64,000 bases of DNA from Oscillospiraceae bacterium (lineage in GTDB: Bacteria; Bacillota; Clostridia; Oscillospirales; Acutalibacteraceae), in contig SVOY01000001.1 in NCBI GenBank assembly GCA_015066105.1, forward strand, positions 1 to 64,000, written 5' to 3'. The notes beneath the pieces are model-generated. The model ran no database searches, was not told the origin of the DNA, and saw only the letters and a list, made by a program, of their open reading frames with translations. The translations under genes and the position numbers were made by a program. Positions 24,634 to 33,553 of the stretch are shown here, one piece after another (the stretch's first letter is position 1; every line of letters begins with the position of its first letter).

Positions 24634-26181
24634 ATGATCGAAAAACAAAAACAAGTCCATATAATTCAACCGACAATCGGTGATAAAGCAAAAGAAATAA
24701 TAAGAGTTGCCGCATATTGCAGAGTGTCAACGGATTCAGAGGACCAAGCAAATTCTTTCATTGCTCAAGTCCAGTATTATACAGATTATATTAAAAGTAA
24801 CAGCCAAATGAAATTGGTTGATATTTATGCCGATGATGGCATAACGGGAACTTCCATAGAAAAAAGAGAAGATTTTAAAAGAATGATAAAGGATTGCAAG
24901 GCAGGTAAGATAGACAGAATTTTAGTAAAGAGTATTTCAAGATTTGCAAGAAATTCTCTTGAATGCCTTGAAACAATCAGACTTTTAAATACGCTTAATG
25001 TTATAGTAGTTTTTGAGAACGACGGAATTGATACGAGAAAACTTAATTCTGAGTTGTTCGTTTATATAAAAAGTGCATTTGCACAGAGTGAAGCTTTGGC
25101 GGGCTCAAAAAGAGTATCAACAGCTATCAGAATGAAAATGGAGAGTGGAGAATTCAAAATATCTACAGCTCCTTATGGATATAAAATAGAAAATAACACA
25201 CTAATACCAATTCCTGAACAAAAGCCTATTGTTCAACGAATGTTCTATGATTTTCTTTCTGGCAAAGGAGTAGGAAAAATTACTGAAGAACTTAACAGAG
25301 AAGAAGCAGGCGACAGAAAATGGAGTGTATCAGGGATTAAATATATATTGACGAATGAAAAATATGTTGGTGATATGCTTATGCAGAAGACCTACACACC
25401 GCAGATTCTTCCTTTTGTCAAAAAGAGAAACAGAGGAGAAGTTGACCAATATTATGTTGCTAATTCTCACGAAGGTATTATTGAAAGAAAGATATTTGAT
25501 GCAGTTCAGGAAATCTTCAAAACATATGAGAAGAACCGGCAGAAATATAATCAAAAAGTAAAGTCTATCTTTTCAAAAAAAGTAAAATGTGGTGATTGCG
25601 GATGCACATATAAGAGAAATACAAAAAAAGGTGTTTTTTATTGGGTGTGCTCCAACAATGGAATTGCCGGGCAGCATTGCAACACAACAAATATAAAAGA
25701 AGATGACCTCAAACAAGCCTTTATACGAATTTTTAACCGTATAAAACGTTATAAGTGTGAGTTGGTTGATTATCCTATAAATCAGTTAGTAGCATTCAAA
25801 GCAAAAATAACGAGACAGAATAGTGATATATCTGAAATAGATTCAGAAATAGCGATGCTATGTAACCGAAACAGTATGTTGAACGAATTAAAATTAAGAG
25901 ATGTTGTTGATGAGGTATCTTACTTGGAGCAATCATCTCAAATCCAAAATAGACTTTCACAACTCAGAAAAAGAAGGATAAATATTCTTGCTGAAGATGA
26001 GGAAGAAGCAGTCATTGAAGAATTCAGAAAACTTAAAAGAATTATTGAGGATGAAAAAGATTATATTTTAACTTTTGATGAAGAAGTGTTTAGTAGAATA
26101 GTAAAAAAAATCATCGTTCTTGAAAATCGGGAGTTAATATTTGAGCTTAATTGCGGGTTGAAACTAAAGGAGGAATTTTAA
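24634..26181 (+). CDS. Large serine recombinase 1
   Basis: 515 residues. The resolvase domain has catalytic Ser32 in AAYCRVSTDSEDQ, with the arginines in SISRFARNSLE. The recombinase domain spans about 165-290 (APYGYKIENN, KYILTNEKYVGDMLMQKTY). A zinc ribbon (CGDCGCTYKR...WVCSN...HC) is at 325-360, followed by a long coiled coil. Such enzymes integrate and excise mobile DNA at short att sites without high-energy cofactors. GGGAGG precedes the ATG. The stop shares one base with the next start, so the three recombinase genes are translated together. Confidence 0.93.
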   Translation: MIEKQKQVHIIQPTIGDKAKEIIRVAAYCRVSTDSEDQANSFIAQVQYYTDYIKSNSQMKLVDIYADDGITGTSIEKREDFKRMIKDCKAGKIDRILVKSISRFARNSLECLETIRLLNTLNVIVVFENDGIDTRKLNSELFVYIKSAFAQSEALAGSKRVSTAIRMKMESGEFKISTAPYGYKIENNTLIPIPEQKPIVQRMFYDFLSGKGVGKITEELNREEAGDRKWSVSGIKYILTNEKYVGDMLMQKTYTPQILPFVKKRNRGEVDQYYVANSHEGIIERKIFDAVQEIFKTYEKNRQKYNQKVKSIFSKKVKCGDCGCTYKRNTKKGVFYWVCSNNGIAGQHCNTTNIKEDDLKQAFIRIFNRIKRYKCELVDYPINQLVAFKAKITRQNSDISEIDSEIAMLCNRNSMLNELKLRDVVDEVSYLEQSSQIQNRLSQLRKRRINILAEDEEEAVIEEFRKLKRIIEDEKDYILTFDEEVFSRIVKKIIVLENRELIFELNCGLKLKEEF

Positions 26182-27056
26182 TGAGTTCAAGATGGGTATT
26201 ATATGGATACATAAAAAGAGAAAACCAATTTTATATTAACATTTCTGAGTCTGAGATTGTAAGAAAAATTTTCAGTTTATATATAAATGGCTCTGCATTG
26301 AAGAAAATAGCTGAAATACTTACGGAACAGGAAGTTGTTTATTACGAAGATAAAAAACAATGGAATAAGAATATGATTGCTCGAATTATTGAAAATCCAC
26401 ATTATGTAGGTGATGAAAAATATCCTTCCATCATTGATGAAGAAACCTTCAAATCAGCATATTCACGAAAAAACGACTTGGGCGGTAAGAGAGAAAAAGA
26501 CACGGACGAAATCAGTTTTATAAAATCTGTTATTATTTGCGGAACCTGCGGAGAAAAAGTGTACAGGTATGGTAGATACAATCGCCGTGAGAAATGGTTT
26601 TGTAATAATAATTGTAAAACAAGGGAATATTTCGATGATTGTTTGTTGTTTAAAAAGATAAGCAAAATTATGGAAAGTGTTATTTCAGATCCTTACGTTA
26701 TTGAATTGGCAGACAACAGTAAAAACTTTGAACCTGATTTAGAATGCAATAGAATGATAAACGATATTAGGTTTATGTTTGAACAACCGCAGATACAATT
26801 TAGCAGGTCTCGAAAAGCGGTGCTTGATTGTGTGAATAAAAAATTCGAATTATGTCCCTTTAATGACGCTTTATATACACAGCCTTTGATAGACTGCATA
26901 TCAACAAATGAGGAGGTAGACCTCAAATTTATGAGTTTGATAATAAGAAAAATAATAATAAATGCAGACGGCTTTATAACAATAGAATTTGTTAATGGTA
27001 AAAGAATTAAAGAAAGGAATATCGATTATGAATACAGCAGTACGAACGGTAACTAA
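26181..27056 (+). CDS. Serine recombinase-like protein lacking the catalytic domain
   Basis: 291 residues. The protein begins directly in the recombinase domain (YGYIKRENQFYINISESEIV, then NPHYVGDEKYPSIIDEETF), continues with a zinc ribbon (CGTCGEKVYRYG...WFCNN...DC) and ends with a short coiled region. The roughly 160-residue resolvase domain with the nucleophilic serine is absent, and a start with AAAGGAGG shows this is the intended N-terminus rather than a frameshift product. It keeps the DNA-binding part, so I infer an accessory factor for synapsis, direction or site choice by the two full enzymes. It overlaps the third gene by 29 bases. Confidence 0.85.
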   Translation: MSSRWVLYGYIKRENQFYINISESEIVRKIFSLYINGSALKKIAEILTEQEVVYYEDKKQWNKNMIARIIENPHYVGDEKYPSIIDEETFKSAYSRKNDLGGKREKDTDEISFIKSVIICGTCGEKVYRYGRYNRREKWFCNNNCKTREYFDDCLLFKKISKIMESVISDPYVIELADNSKNFEPDLECNRMINDIRFMFEQPQIQFSRSRKAVLDCVNKKFELCPFNDALYTQPLIDCISTNEEVDLKFMSLIIRKIIINADGFITIEFVNGKRIKERNIDYEYSSTNGN

Positions 27057-28650
27057 GATAGAAGCAAACCCTATGTTTTCTTCAAAAAAGGATGAATTGC
27101 GGCAACTTAAAGTAGCGGCATACTGCCGTGTTTCAACAGATGATGAAGACCAAATAAATAGCTACAACACACAGGTTGCATTTTACACGGATTATATTTC
27201 AAGTAATCCAAAATGGAAGTTTGCAGGTATTTATGCTGACGAAGGCGTAACCGGAACTATGGTTAGTAAAAGAAAAGGCTTTCAGGATATGATAAAAGAT
27301 TGTGAAAAGCATAAAATTGATTTGATTCTTACGAAATCTATTTCCCGTTTTGCAAGAAATACAGTTGAAAGTCTGACATATGTTCGTAAGCTTAAAGCAA
27401 TGAATATTGGTGTTATGTTTGAGGAACAAAACATAAACTCCCTTACAACAGACAGTGAGATGTTTGTAGGCTTATATAGTGTTATCGCTCAGGCTGAAAG
27501 TGAAAACATAAGTGCCAATGTTCGCTGGGGTATTCAGCAACGAATGAAAAAAGGTTTATACGGCTTCCATTACAAGACATACGGGTATGTCAAAGGCTCT
27601 GAGGGAGAGCCTGAGATTGTGCAGGATGAGGCTGAAGTCGTAAAAAAAGTATTCAAGCTTTATCTGAACGGTTATAGCATATCAGGCATTGAAAAATACC
27701 TTTCTGAAAATGATTTGTTTAATAGAGAAGGTAAACCGTTCAGTAGCTCGGTAATCCGTAGTATGTTAAGTAATGAGAAATATGTAGGTGATTTGTTGCT
27801 GCAGAAAACCTATCGTCTTGATTGCATATCGAAAAAGACAGTTGTAAATAACGGGCAACTTCCTAAATATCTTGTTTCAAATAATCATGCAGCAATCATT
27901 GATAGAGATACATTCAACCTTGTTCAGTTAGAAATTTCAAGACGGAGTTCAAAGAGCAAAAAATCAGATAATTGCATAACCGAACTTGGCAAATACAGTA
28001 GCAAATATGCTTTTTCAGAGATTCTGTTTTGTGGCGAATGTGGAAGTCCGTTTCGCAGGAAAGTTATTACTAGAGCAAACGGGAAGGATGTTTATTGGCG
28101 TTGCATTAACAGAGCTGAGAACGGTAAAAAATATTGCAAAAAATCCGTTAGTATAAAAGAAAAAGATTTACAGAATGCCGTTTGTAGAGCATTAACTAGA
28201 ATATCGCCGGAAAGAGCTGACTTGCTTAATGCAATCAACTCGGCATTAGCCTATGGTATTTCAGGTGATGAAAGCGTATTATCAACATTCAACATTGACC
28301 AAAATATAGCACAACTTAAAGGTCAGATACAAACATTGATGGATACCGCCGGGAAAACAGAAGGTGACAAAGAAAGATATTTTGACGAAATATCTAAGCT
28401 TTATTTACAAATAACTGCTTTGCGAGAAGAAAAGAAAAAAATACAGATACAAATGGATGCACAGGAAGAAACAGAAAAAGAGATAAAAAGGATAAATAAA
28501 CTTCTGGAAGGCTTTGATATTTCTTTCGGAGAGTTTGATGATGTTGTTGTACGAAGAATTATTGATTGTATTAAAGTTGTAAATAATGAAGAGTTACTGA
28601 TTATTGTTAAAGGTGGCTTAGAAATTAAAGAAAAAATACATGCTGCATAA
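27028..28650 (+). CDS. Large serine recombinase 2
   Basis: 540 residues with catalytic Ser36 in AAYCRVSTDDEDQ, SISRFARNTVE, a recombinase domain (YGYVKGSEGEPEIVQDEAEV, SMLSNEKYVGDLLLQKTY), a zinc ribbon (CGECGSPFRR...WRCIN...YC) and a coiled coil at about 430-490. AAAGGA lies upstream of 27028, within the preceding gene. It is related to recombinase 1 but clearly diverged, so the two may act as a heteromeric pair, as CcrA/CcrB do in staphylococci. It closes the recombinase operon. Confidence 0.93.
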   Translation: MNTAVRTVTKIEANPMFSSKKDELRQLKVAAYCRVSTDDEDQINSYNTQVAFYTDYISSNPKWKFAGIYADEGVTGTMVSKRKGFQDMIKDCEKHKIDLILTKSISRFARNTVESLTYVRKLKAMNIGVMFEEQNINSLTTDSEMFVGLYSVIAQAESENISANVRWGIQQRMKKGLYGFHYKTYGYVKGSEGEPEIVQDEAEVVKKVFKLYLNGYSISGIEKYLSENDLFNREGKPFSSSVIRSMLSNEKYVGDLLLQKTYRLDCISKKTVVNNGQLPKYLVSNNHAAIIDRDTFNLVQLEISRRSSKSKKSDNCITELGKYSSKYAFSEILFCGECGSPFRRKVITRANGKDVYWRCINRAENGKKYCKKSVSIKEKDLQNAVCRALTRISPERADLLNAINSALAYGISGDESVLSTFNIDQNIAQLKGQIQTLMDTAGKTEGDKERYFDEISKLYLQITALREEKKKIQIQMDAQEETEKEIKRINKLLEGFDISFGEFDDVVVRRIIDCIKVVNNEELLIIVKGGLEIKEKIHAA

Positions 28651-28652
28651 AC

Positions 28653-28705
28653 ATAAATGACACCATTGGAGCCAAAAAGCATTGGTAAACGATGGTGTTA
28701 TTTAT
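28653..28705 (+). terminator. Long inverted repeat after the recombinase operon
   Basis: The 16-base arms 28653-28668 and 28690-28705 pair at 14 positions. There is no clean T run, so it may be a terminator or a recombinase-related site. Confidence 0.55.
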
Positions 28706-28710
28706 ATGAT

Positions 28711-28742
28711 AAAAAATAACCACCGAGCAAGTCGATGGTTAT
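28711..28742 (-). terminator. Minus-strand terminator of the DUF6809-like operon
   Basis: The 11-bp stem 28716-28726 with 28732-28742 has one mismatch, a 5-base loop, and six T on the minus strand. Confidence 0.75.
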
Positions 28743-28769
28743 AAGCAATAATAAAAAATAATCGAGTTT

Positions 28770-29042
28770 TCACTTTCTTTCAACAAATGTATCGTATGCA
28801 AATCTCGCGCCGAGCCGGAAGCCTGATATGAAGCTGTCCGAATTACTTATACTCGAAAATTCATTGTGAGAATTCACATAATTTGCAAACAACTCTTTTT
28901 CCTTTTCGGGTAGCATAGCTGTTAGTTCTTCTTCTTTCTTTGCAAGTGAGTTCAGTTTCTTTTTGAGCTTGGGTGTTAATTCTGAATTAACTTCCTGTGG
29001 TTCAAGGTTGCCATAGTATAATTCTTCAATAACATTCGACAT
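28770..29042 (-). CDS. DUF6809-like small protein
   Basis: 90 residues starting MSNVIEELYYGNLEPQE, with a charged central helix (KEEELTAMLPEKEKELF) and the conserved ending SFISGFRLGARFAYDTF. This is the pattern of the DUF6809 proteins found in Firmicutes integrative elements; the function is unknown. The start at 29042 is behind AAGGAGG; upstream in-frame ATGs lie in the end of the preceding small gene. The pair is read leftward, convergent with the recombinase operon. Confidence 0.8.
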   Translation of the reverse strand: MSNVIEELYYGNLEPQEVNSELTPKLKKKLNSLAKKEEELTAMLPEKEKELFANYVNSHNEFSSISNSDSFISGFRLGARFAYDTFVERK

Positions 29043-29055
29043 AAATTCAACCTCC

Positions 29056-29220
29056 TTACTTTTCATAAATATCAATGAGTTTTAAAAGTAGTTCATCGAC
29101 ATCCTCTGTAGGCAAATCCTCCGCCAAGAGCATATTACGAAACTCATTCATACCGTTGATAAGTAAGTTGCATTCAAAACCGTCAATTTTAATTTTGATT
29201 TTTTTCTTTCTATTAAACAT
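29056..29220 (-). CDS. Small protein, 54 residues, upstream partner of the DUF6809-like gene
   Basis: It begins MFNRKKKIKIKIDGFECNLL and ends TEDVDELLLKLIDIYEK, with AGGAGGCG 6 bases upstream. Basic N-terminal residues are followed by a beta strand and a helix. I have seen this type of short protein paired with DUF6809 on clostridial elements, but no role is known. Its stop is 13 bases before the start of the DUF6809-like gene, and the two share a ribosome-site region. Confidence 0.65.
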   Translation of the reverse strand: MFNRKKKIKIKIDGFECNLLINGMNEFRNMLLAEDLPTEDVDELLLKLIDIYEK

Positions 29221-29370
29221 AAGATCGCCTCCTCTTTTCTTGGTAATTACATTTTACTTTATTATAAGAGAAAGGTCGAATGTGCGATATTATCATTTGC
29301 TTCAAAAGAAGCGACAAACTCTGGATTTAAAACGGTCATTTGACTTGTTGCTATTTTGAGCTGTAAACAC

Positions 29371-29402
29371 AAAAATCGACAAGTTTCGACTTGTCGATTT
29401 TT
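29371..29402. terminator. Bidirectional terminator
   Basis: A perfect 13-bp stem AAAAATCGACAAG/CTTGTCGATTTTT surrounds the loop TTTCGA. It sits at the edge between the mobile region and the glycosidase gene. Confidence 0.8.
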
Positions 29403-29407
29403 CATTT

Positions 29408-29506
29408 ATGTCCGCAGGACATAACTTCATTCAGCGGCATTTATGACGCTGACTTCATTACGGCTGTTAAGCCGTACTTCATTTTGCAGACATAAACGAA
29501 TGAAGT
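29408..29506. repeat. Array of short hairpins separated by ACTTCATT
   Basis: ATGTCC/GGACAT (29408-29422), CAGCG/CGCTG (29432-29451) and ACGGC/GCCGT (29460-29475) are each followed by ACTTCATT (ends 29431, 29459, 29483). The last ACTTCATT pairs with AATGAAGT at 29499-29506. The spacing is about 24-28 bases. No gene is seen from 29221 to 29632; the rest holds the leftward promoter region and a terminator. Confidence 0.7.
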
Positions 29507-29632
29507 TGCCCTTGACAATATCCTTTATGGAATTGAAGTACACTGCCGCGGCTGTATGCTCTGTTGCAACCTTTTCTACAATTCAGGAAGGCTGTTATAT
29601 TGTAAAAGGACGGGGAACGGTTTAGCTGACGT

Positions 29633-31048
29633 TCAGACCATAAATATCTCAACCTTATGGGGCTTGCTGTCCCATTTTATAAAGGGCACACTCTCTTTGC
29701 CGTCAAGGAAGAATTTATCAATTTTATTTCCGTATCCGTATATCTTAACCGATATATCCTTGCCTCTTATTTTAACGCCCGTAAGGGATGAGTCTCCCAG
29801 GCTTTCAGGAACACAGGGCGCAAAGCGGATGCCCTTTTCCTCTGCCGCAATGCCGAAAATACCGTGAATAAATGCACCTATATAGCAGGTGGCTGACCAG
29901 GTCTGGTCGCGGCAGGAATCCCACACCCTGCCTACCTGCCAACCGCCGAAGGCTTTTTTGGTATAGGGGCTGTAGATTTCGAAAAGTCTGAATTTACTGT
30001 CGCTGAACAGACGGGTTATCCTTTTAAGCTCTTCACCTGCAAAGCCGTAAAGGCCGCATTTTGCCGCCGCCTCAATAATAAGACCGTTAAGGAAGGGCCA
30101 TATAAGATTGTTGTGCCTGCCCGGCTCAGCATCACTGAAAAGCCCCTCAAAGGGCGGCCATATTGAAACCGCTCCGGCATCGGAAACTACAAGGCTTTCA
30201 AAAATTACACGCTTTTTTTCTTCGGGGCATATATTGAAAAGCAGGGCGAGTGCGTGACCGCCGAGCTCCTGAGAATTATCGGTTTTTCCGTCGGGGAAAA
30301 GAATATATCTGTAGCGGTTGAGCTGATTGCTCCAGAAAATACGGTTGATTGTGTCCTTGAGCTCGTTGTGATACAGCTCAGCCATTTCTGCTTTTTCCTC
30401 AAAGCCGAGATGCTTTGAAATTTTTCCGTAAATGCGGTATGCCTCGCAATAAAGGCAGTTTGTGCTCAGACACATTATCGTTCCCACAGCAGGATGCGAC
30501 GGCGCAAAGGAATCCGTAAGTCCCTGCTTGTGGCAGGGCAGGGGATAGCCGGAAATGCCGTCGTTGAAAAATGAGCCGCCGACAAAAAGCCCGTACTCTT
30601 TGTTGAAGCTGTTTTTGCGGTGAGACTCAAGGGCTCTGCCTATTATTCCGTGGGCTATTCTGATAAAATCCTCGTCACCCGTTACAAGATAATAATTATA
30701 GGCCCCTACAGCCCATACTATCTGATCCCAGGTCTGAACATCAGGCTGAATTACAGCCTCGCCCCTTCCGTTGACATCGCATACTGCAAAAAGGGTGGTG
30801 TGAGACACCTCGGGCGCAATGAAATTCATAGCCTGCCGGGTGTTGATTGAAGCATCACGCGTCCAGGGAGTTTTGTAGCATCTGCCTGCACGAAGCATAT
30901 AGCGGTGCTTAAGAAGTCCGGTTTTGTTATATCGGCTGTAACGGCAGCGCACGGTGTTTATTTTTACCGCATTATGTACGGCGGCATCAAAGCAGCGTAC
31001 AATGTCGGGCTCCCGCGTGTTCAGCCTTATAGGTGCTCTTTTTTTCAT
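29633..31048 (-). CDS. (alpha/alpha)6-barrel glycoside hydrolase-like protein
   Basis: 471 residues. Helical-barrel signatures include TPWTRDASINTRQAMNF, DVQTWDQIVWAVGAYNYYLV, GRHNNLIWPFLNGLI and GWQVGRVWDSCRDQTWSAT. A short beta domain at the end has KIRGKDISVKIYGYGN. This arrangement fits the MGH1-like/GH63/GH78-type six-hairpin glycosidases; the acidic residues in WTRD and ELGG are candidates for catalysis. There is no signal peptide, so it probably acts inside on an imported oligosaccharide. The start at 31048 is behind AAGGAGAATTTTT. It is monocistronic and diverges from the esterase gene. Confidence 0.75.
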   Translation of the reverse strand: MKKRAPIRLNTREPDIVRCFDAAVHNAVKINTVRCRYSRYNKTGLLKHRYMLRAGRCYKTPWTRDASINTRQAMNFIAPEVSHTTLFAVCDVNGRGEAVIQPDVQTWDQIVWAVGAYNYYLVTGDEDFIRIAHGIIGRALESHRKNSFNKEYGLFVGGSFFNDGISGYPLPCHKQGLTDSFAPSHPAVGTIMCLSTNCLYCEAYRIYGKISKHLGFEEKAEMAELYHNELKDTINRIFWSNQLNRYRYILFPDGKTDNSQELGGHALALLFNICPEEKKRVIFESLVVSDAGAVSIWPPFEGLFSDAEPGRHNNLIWPFLNGLIIEAAAKCGLYGFAGEELKRITRLFSDSKFRLFEIYSPYTKKAFGGWQVGRVWDSCRDQTWSATCYIGAFIHGIFGIAAEEKGIRFAPCVPESLGDSSLTGVKIRGKDISVKIYGYGNKIDKFFLDGKESVPFIKWDSKPHKVEIFMV

Positions 31049-31199
31049 AAAAATTCTCCTTGAAGCTCAGCTTATTACAGAATATCACAGAACAAATCGC
31101 AAAAACAACCTTCTTGAAAATAAATTAATTTTATGTTAATATAATAGTAGTTATAGGTGACCCGATAACAATACTTGTATTTTGTAAGGAGGAAAAGCT

Positions 31200-32093
31200 A
31201 TGTTCGACAAAATTGTTGCATTTTTTATGGCAATCATCAACTTCTTTTTGGGCCTTTTCGGTCTTGGCGGAGTGGGCGGTCAGGAATATGACTGTCAGAC
31301 CTTTTTCGATATGGCCTACGGCACTCACGAAAGGCAGGTGGTTGACCTTTTTGTGCCCGAGGGTGCTTCGGGAGATTTAGGTCTTGTTCTGTTTATTCAC
31401 GGCGGTGCATGGATAGCCGGCGATAAGGAAAGCTACCTGAGCGGAATGAACTACGGCGCAACAAGCCTCGGCATTGCAACGGCATCGGTTAATTACCGCT
31501 ATATTTCAGAGGATGTTGACCTTCTTGACGTGCTTGACGATATTGACGCGGCTCTTGCCCAAATCAGGAAAAAGGGTGCCGAGGTAGGTGTAAACATCAA
31601 CAGGGTGCTGCTTACTGGCGACAGTGCAGGCGGCCACCTTTCATTGCTTTACGCTTATGCAAGAAAGAACAGTGCTCCCATTGCTCCCGTTGCGGTAATC
31701 AGCAATTCGGGACCCACAGACCTTTATGACGATAACTTTTATCACAACAATGCTCTCGGTAACGAGGCGGTAATCTGCGACCTTATGTCAAAGGCCTGCG
31801 GTCAGAGCTTCACCTACGAAGCCAGGGAGAGCGCAAAGCAGGCTCTTTACAGTGTTTCGCCCGTTTCTTATGTGAGTGCTGACTGTGTGCCCACCGTAAT
31901 CAATCACGGCACGGCAGATACGATTGTTCCCTTCTCAAACGCTGAGACCCTTGACGCTCTGCTTACACAGTACGGCGTTGAGCACGTGCTTAATGTTTAT
32001 GAGGGCTCAGACCACGGCCTTGATAAGGACGAGGATGCAAAGAACAGAGCCGACGAGCTTCTTTTCGGCTATATTGACAGATTTCTTAAATAA
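31200..32093 (+). CDS. Alpha/beta hydrolase (HSL/BD-FAE-like esterase) with Phe-rich N-terminal helix
   Basis: 297 residues. The oxyanion motif is HGGAW (residues 67-71), the nucleophile Ser142 is in GDSAGG, Asp is in HGTADTIVPF and His is in YEGSDHGL. It therefore hydrolyses esters, probably of acylated carbohydrates or lipids. Residues 1-22 form an amphipathic to hydrophobic helix (KIVAFFMAIINFFLGLFG) rather than a classical signal peptide; the same pattern recurs in several proteins of this region and may dock it at the membrane. GGAGGAAAAGCT precedes the ATG. A strong terminator follows. Confidence 0.88.
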   Translation: MFDKIVAFFMAIINFFLGLFGLGGVGGQEYDCQTFFDMAYGTHERQVVDLFVPEGASGDLGLVLFIHGGAWIAGDKESYLSGMNYGATSLGIATASVNYRYISEDVDLLDVLDDIDAALAQIRKKGAEVGVNINRVLLTGDSAGGHLSLLYAYARKNSAPIAPVAVISNSGPTDLYDDNFYHNNALGNEAVICDLMSKACGQSFTYEARESAKQALYSVSPVSYVSADCVPTVINHGTADTIVPFSNAETLDALLTQYGVEHVLNVYEGSDHGLDKDEDAKNRADELLFGYIDRFLK

Positions 32094-32111
32094 TTGCCGC
32101 AGACAAAAGTC

Positions 32112-32149
32112 GGGGCTGTAAAAAAACGGGAGTTTTTTACAGCCCCTTT
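32112..32149 (+). terminator. Terminator of the esterase gene
   Basis: Perfect 14-bp stem (32112-32125 with 32133-32146), then a T run. Confidence 0.85.
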
Positions 32150-32231
32150 GCTGTTTACGGCTTAAATTTATTGCATATGCTTTTGTGTTGTGATACAATA
32201 TACGGGTAGAATACCGCAAGGGGGTGTTACC

Positions 32232-33080
32232 GTGAAAAGAAGGATATCAAATATTGTTTTTATTGTAATTACAATTTTTCTGATTGTGGCAGTTACGGCT
32301 TTTTATTTTTACGATGTTTTATGCCTTAAGCATCCTTATACGGATAATCTGTTTAAGGCATTGTCGGTTGTGTGCCTGCTTATAGGTACACTTATAAGGC
32401 TTTTTAATGTTAAGGGAAGAAAAAGCCTTGAGATATATGAAAAATCCTACGCTGACGAATTAGGCTTTGCCTTTAAAAACAAAGCCTTTCAACGAAAAAA
32501 GCTTTTGTGTGCCTGCCGTTTGTATAACGAAGGAAATTACGATAAAGCACTTAAGTATTTGTTTGCGTTATTAAAGGAGGCGGAATTTGAAAGGGATGCT
32601 GTTCCCGTCTGGCTTTTTATTGCACTGTGTTATACGGATGCAGGTGTTAACGCACAGGCAATCAAAGCTTATTATCAGCTGTTACGGCTTGATCCCAACA
32701 ATGCACAGGTTCACAGCAATTTAGGCAGTCTGTTGGTTGCTGAGGGCGATTTTGAAGCGGCTTTGAAGCATTACAATGAATCTATTGAAATCAGACCCGA
32801 AAATTATTATGCATACATAAACAGAGCAAACTATTATTTCAGAATCAACGACTATGAAAATGCCGTTGCAGATGCCCGTAAGGCACTGAAATATAAAAAC
32901 AACGGTGTTGAGGCTGCTTCTTTGCTGACTGTTATTTATGCCTTGCTTGAAGACGATGAAAATAAAAGGTATTATTATCATCTGTCGATTACATCGGGAA
33001 AAAAGCCAAAGGACCTTGATGATGCCATAGAGTATTTTTTGAGTGAAAAAAACATTATCGAAGAGGAAGAGGAAGCGTGA
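32232..33080 (+). CDS. Membrane-anchored TPR protein
   Basis: 282 residues. Two membrane helices lie at about 10-28 and 40-55. After about residue 85 come TPR units, the clearest being VHSNLGSLLVAEGDFEAALK followed by HYNESIEIRPEN and YAYINRANYYFRINDYENAV. The tail is very acidic. TPR domains bind partner proteins. The start is GTG at 32232 behind AAGGGGGTG; the longer frame begins before this site. The stop overlaps the phosphatase start (GTGA), so TPR protein, phosphatase and hydrolase form a translationally coupled operon. Confidence 0.85.
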   Translation: MKRRISNIVFIVITIFLIVAVTAFYFYDVLCLKHPYTDNLFKALSVVCLLIGTLIRLFNVKGRKSLEIYEKSYADELGFAFKNKAFQRKKLLCACRLYNEGNYDKALKYLFALLKEAEFERDAVPVWLFIALCYTDAGVNAQAIKAYYQLLRLDPNNAQVHSNLGSLLVAEGDFEAALKHYNESIEIRPENYYAYINRANYYFRINDYENAVADARKALKYKNNGVEAASLLTVIYALLEDDENKRYYYHLSITSGKKPKDLDDAIEYFLSEKNIIEEEEEA

Positions 33081-33553
33081 AAAGAATAATGTTCGTCTGC
33101 CACGGCAATATCTGCCGCTCACCTATGGCGGAATTCATTTTAAAAAAAATGATAAATGAAAGCGGCCGGGAGGGGAATTTCTGCGTTGTATCTTCGGCAA
33201 CGAGCACCGAGGAAATATGGAACGGTGTCGGAAATCCCGTTTACCCGCCTGCAAAGGCCGAGCTAATGAAGCATGGTATTTCCTGCGACGGCAAGCGTGC
33301 TGTTCAGCTTAAAAAGAGTGACTATGATAAGTATGATCTTTTTGTTGCAATGGACAGTATGAATGTGCGTAATATTATGCGCATTTTCGGCAAGGATGAA
33401 AAGGGAAAGGTCTGTAAGCTTATGGATTTTACCGACCGCGGAGGCGACGTTGCAGACCCCTGGTACACACGCCGCTTTGATGTTACCTACAGGGACGTTT
33501 ATGACGGCTGTGAAGGACTTCTGAGTTATCTTGTAAAGGAGAATGATATATGA
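33077..33553 (+). CDS. Low-molecular-weight protein tyrosine phosphatase
   Basis: 158 residues with the P-loop CHGNICRS (Cys8 to Ser15) and the general acid in ADPWYT. It should remove phosphate from tyrosine, or arginine in some Firmicutes relatives, in cytoplasmic proteins. The start is GTG, overlapping the TPR gene, and the stop overlaps the hydrolase start, so the three genes are co-translated. No tyrosine kinase gene is nearby. Confidence 0.93.
   Translation: MKRIMFVCHGNICRSPMAEFILKKMINESGREGNFCVVSSATSTEEIWNGVGNPVYPPAKAELMKHGISCDGKRAVQLKKSDYDKYDLFVAMDSMNVRNIMRIFGKDEKGKVCKLMDFTDRGGDVADPWYTRRFDVTYRDVYDGCEGLLSYLVKENDI

Larger units (their letters stand above)
22400..29370. mobile_element. 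Integrative element or its remnant carrying three large serine recombinases
   Basis: This stretch groups genes typical of clostridial integrative elements: a sigma-70 region-4-like protein, a MazF-like protein, three coupled serine recombinase genes, a DUF6809-like protein and very small conserved-looking ORFs. No relaxase or type IV secretion genes are present, so it is not a self-transferring element as seen. The exact ends are not determined, because serine recombinase attachment cores are too short to find by eye; the limits given are approximate. Confidence 0.55.

Noticed and set aside
26151-27056. Frameshifted recombinase as an explanation for the missing catalytic domain
   Set aside because: The upstream sequence is the intact end of recombinase 1, and the gene has its own AAAGGAGG site, so it is a designed short protein.
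22400-29370. Calling a complete conjugative element
   Set aside because: No relaxase, coupling protein or type IV secretion genes were found in the window.
29408-29506. Possible CRISPR array
   Set aside because: The constant part is only 8 bases and the variable parts are palindromes; no cas genes are present.
29443-29625. Plus-strand ORF between the terminator and the glycosidase gene
   Set aside because: It covers the hairpin array, has no ribosome site and no protein-like composition.
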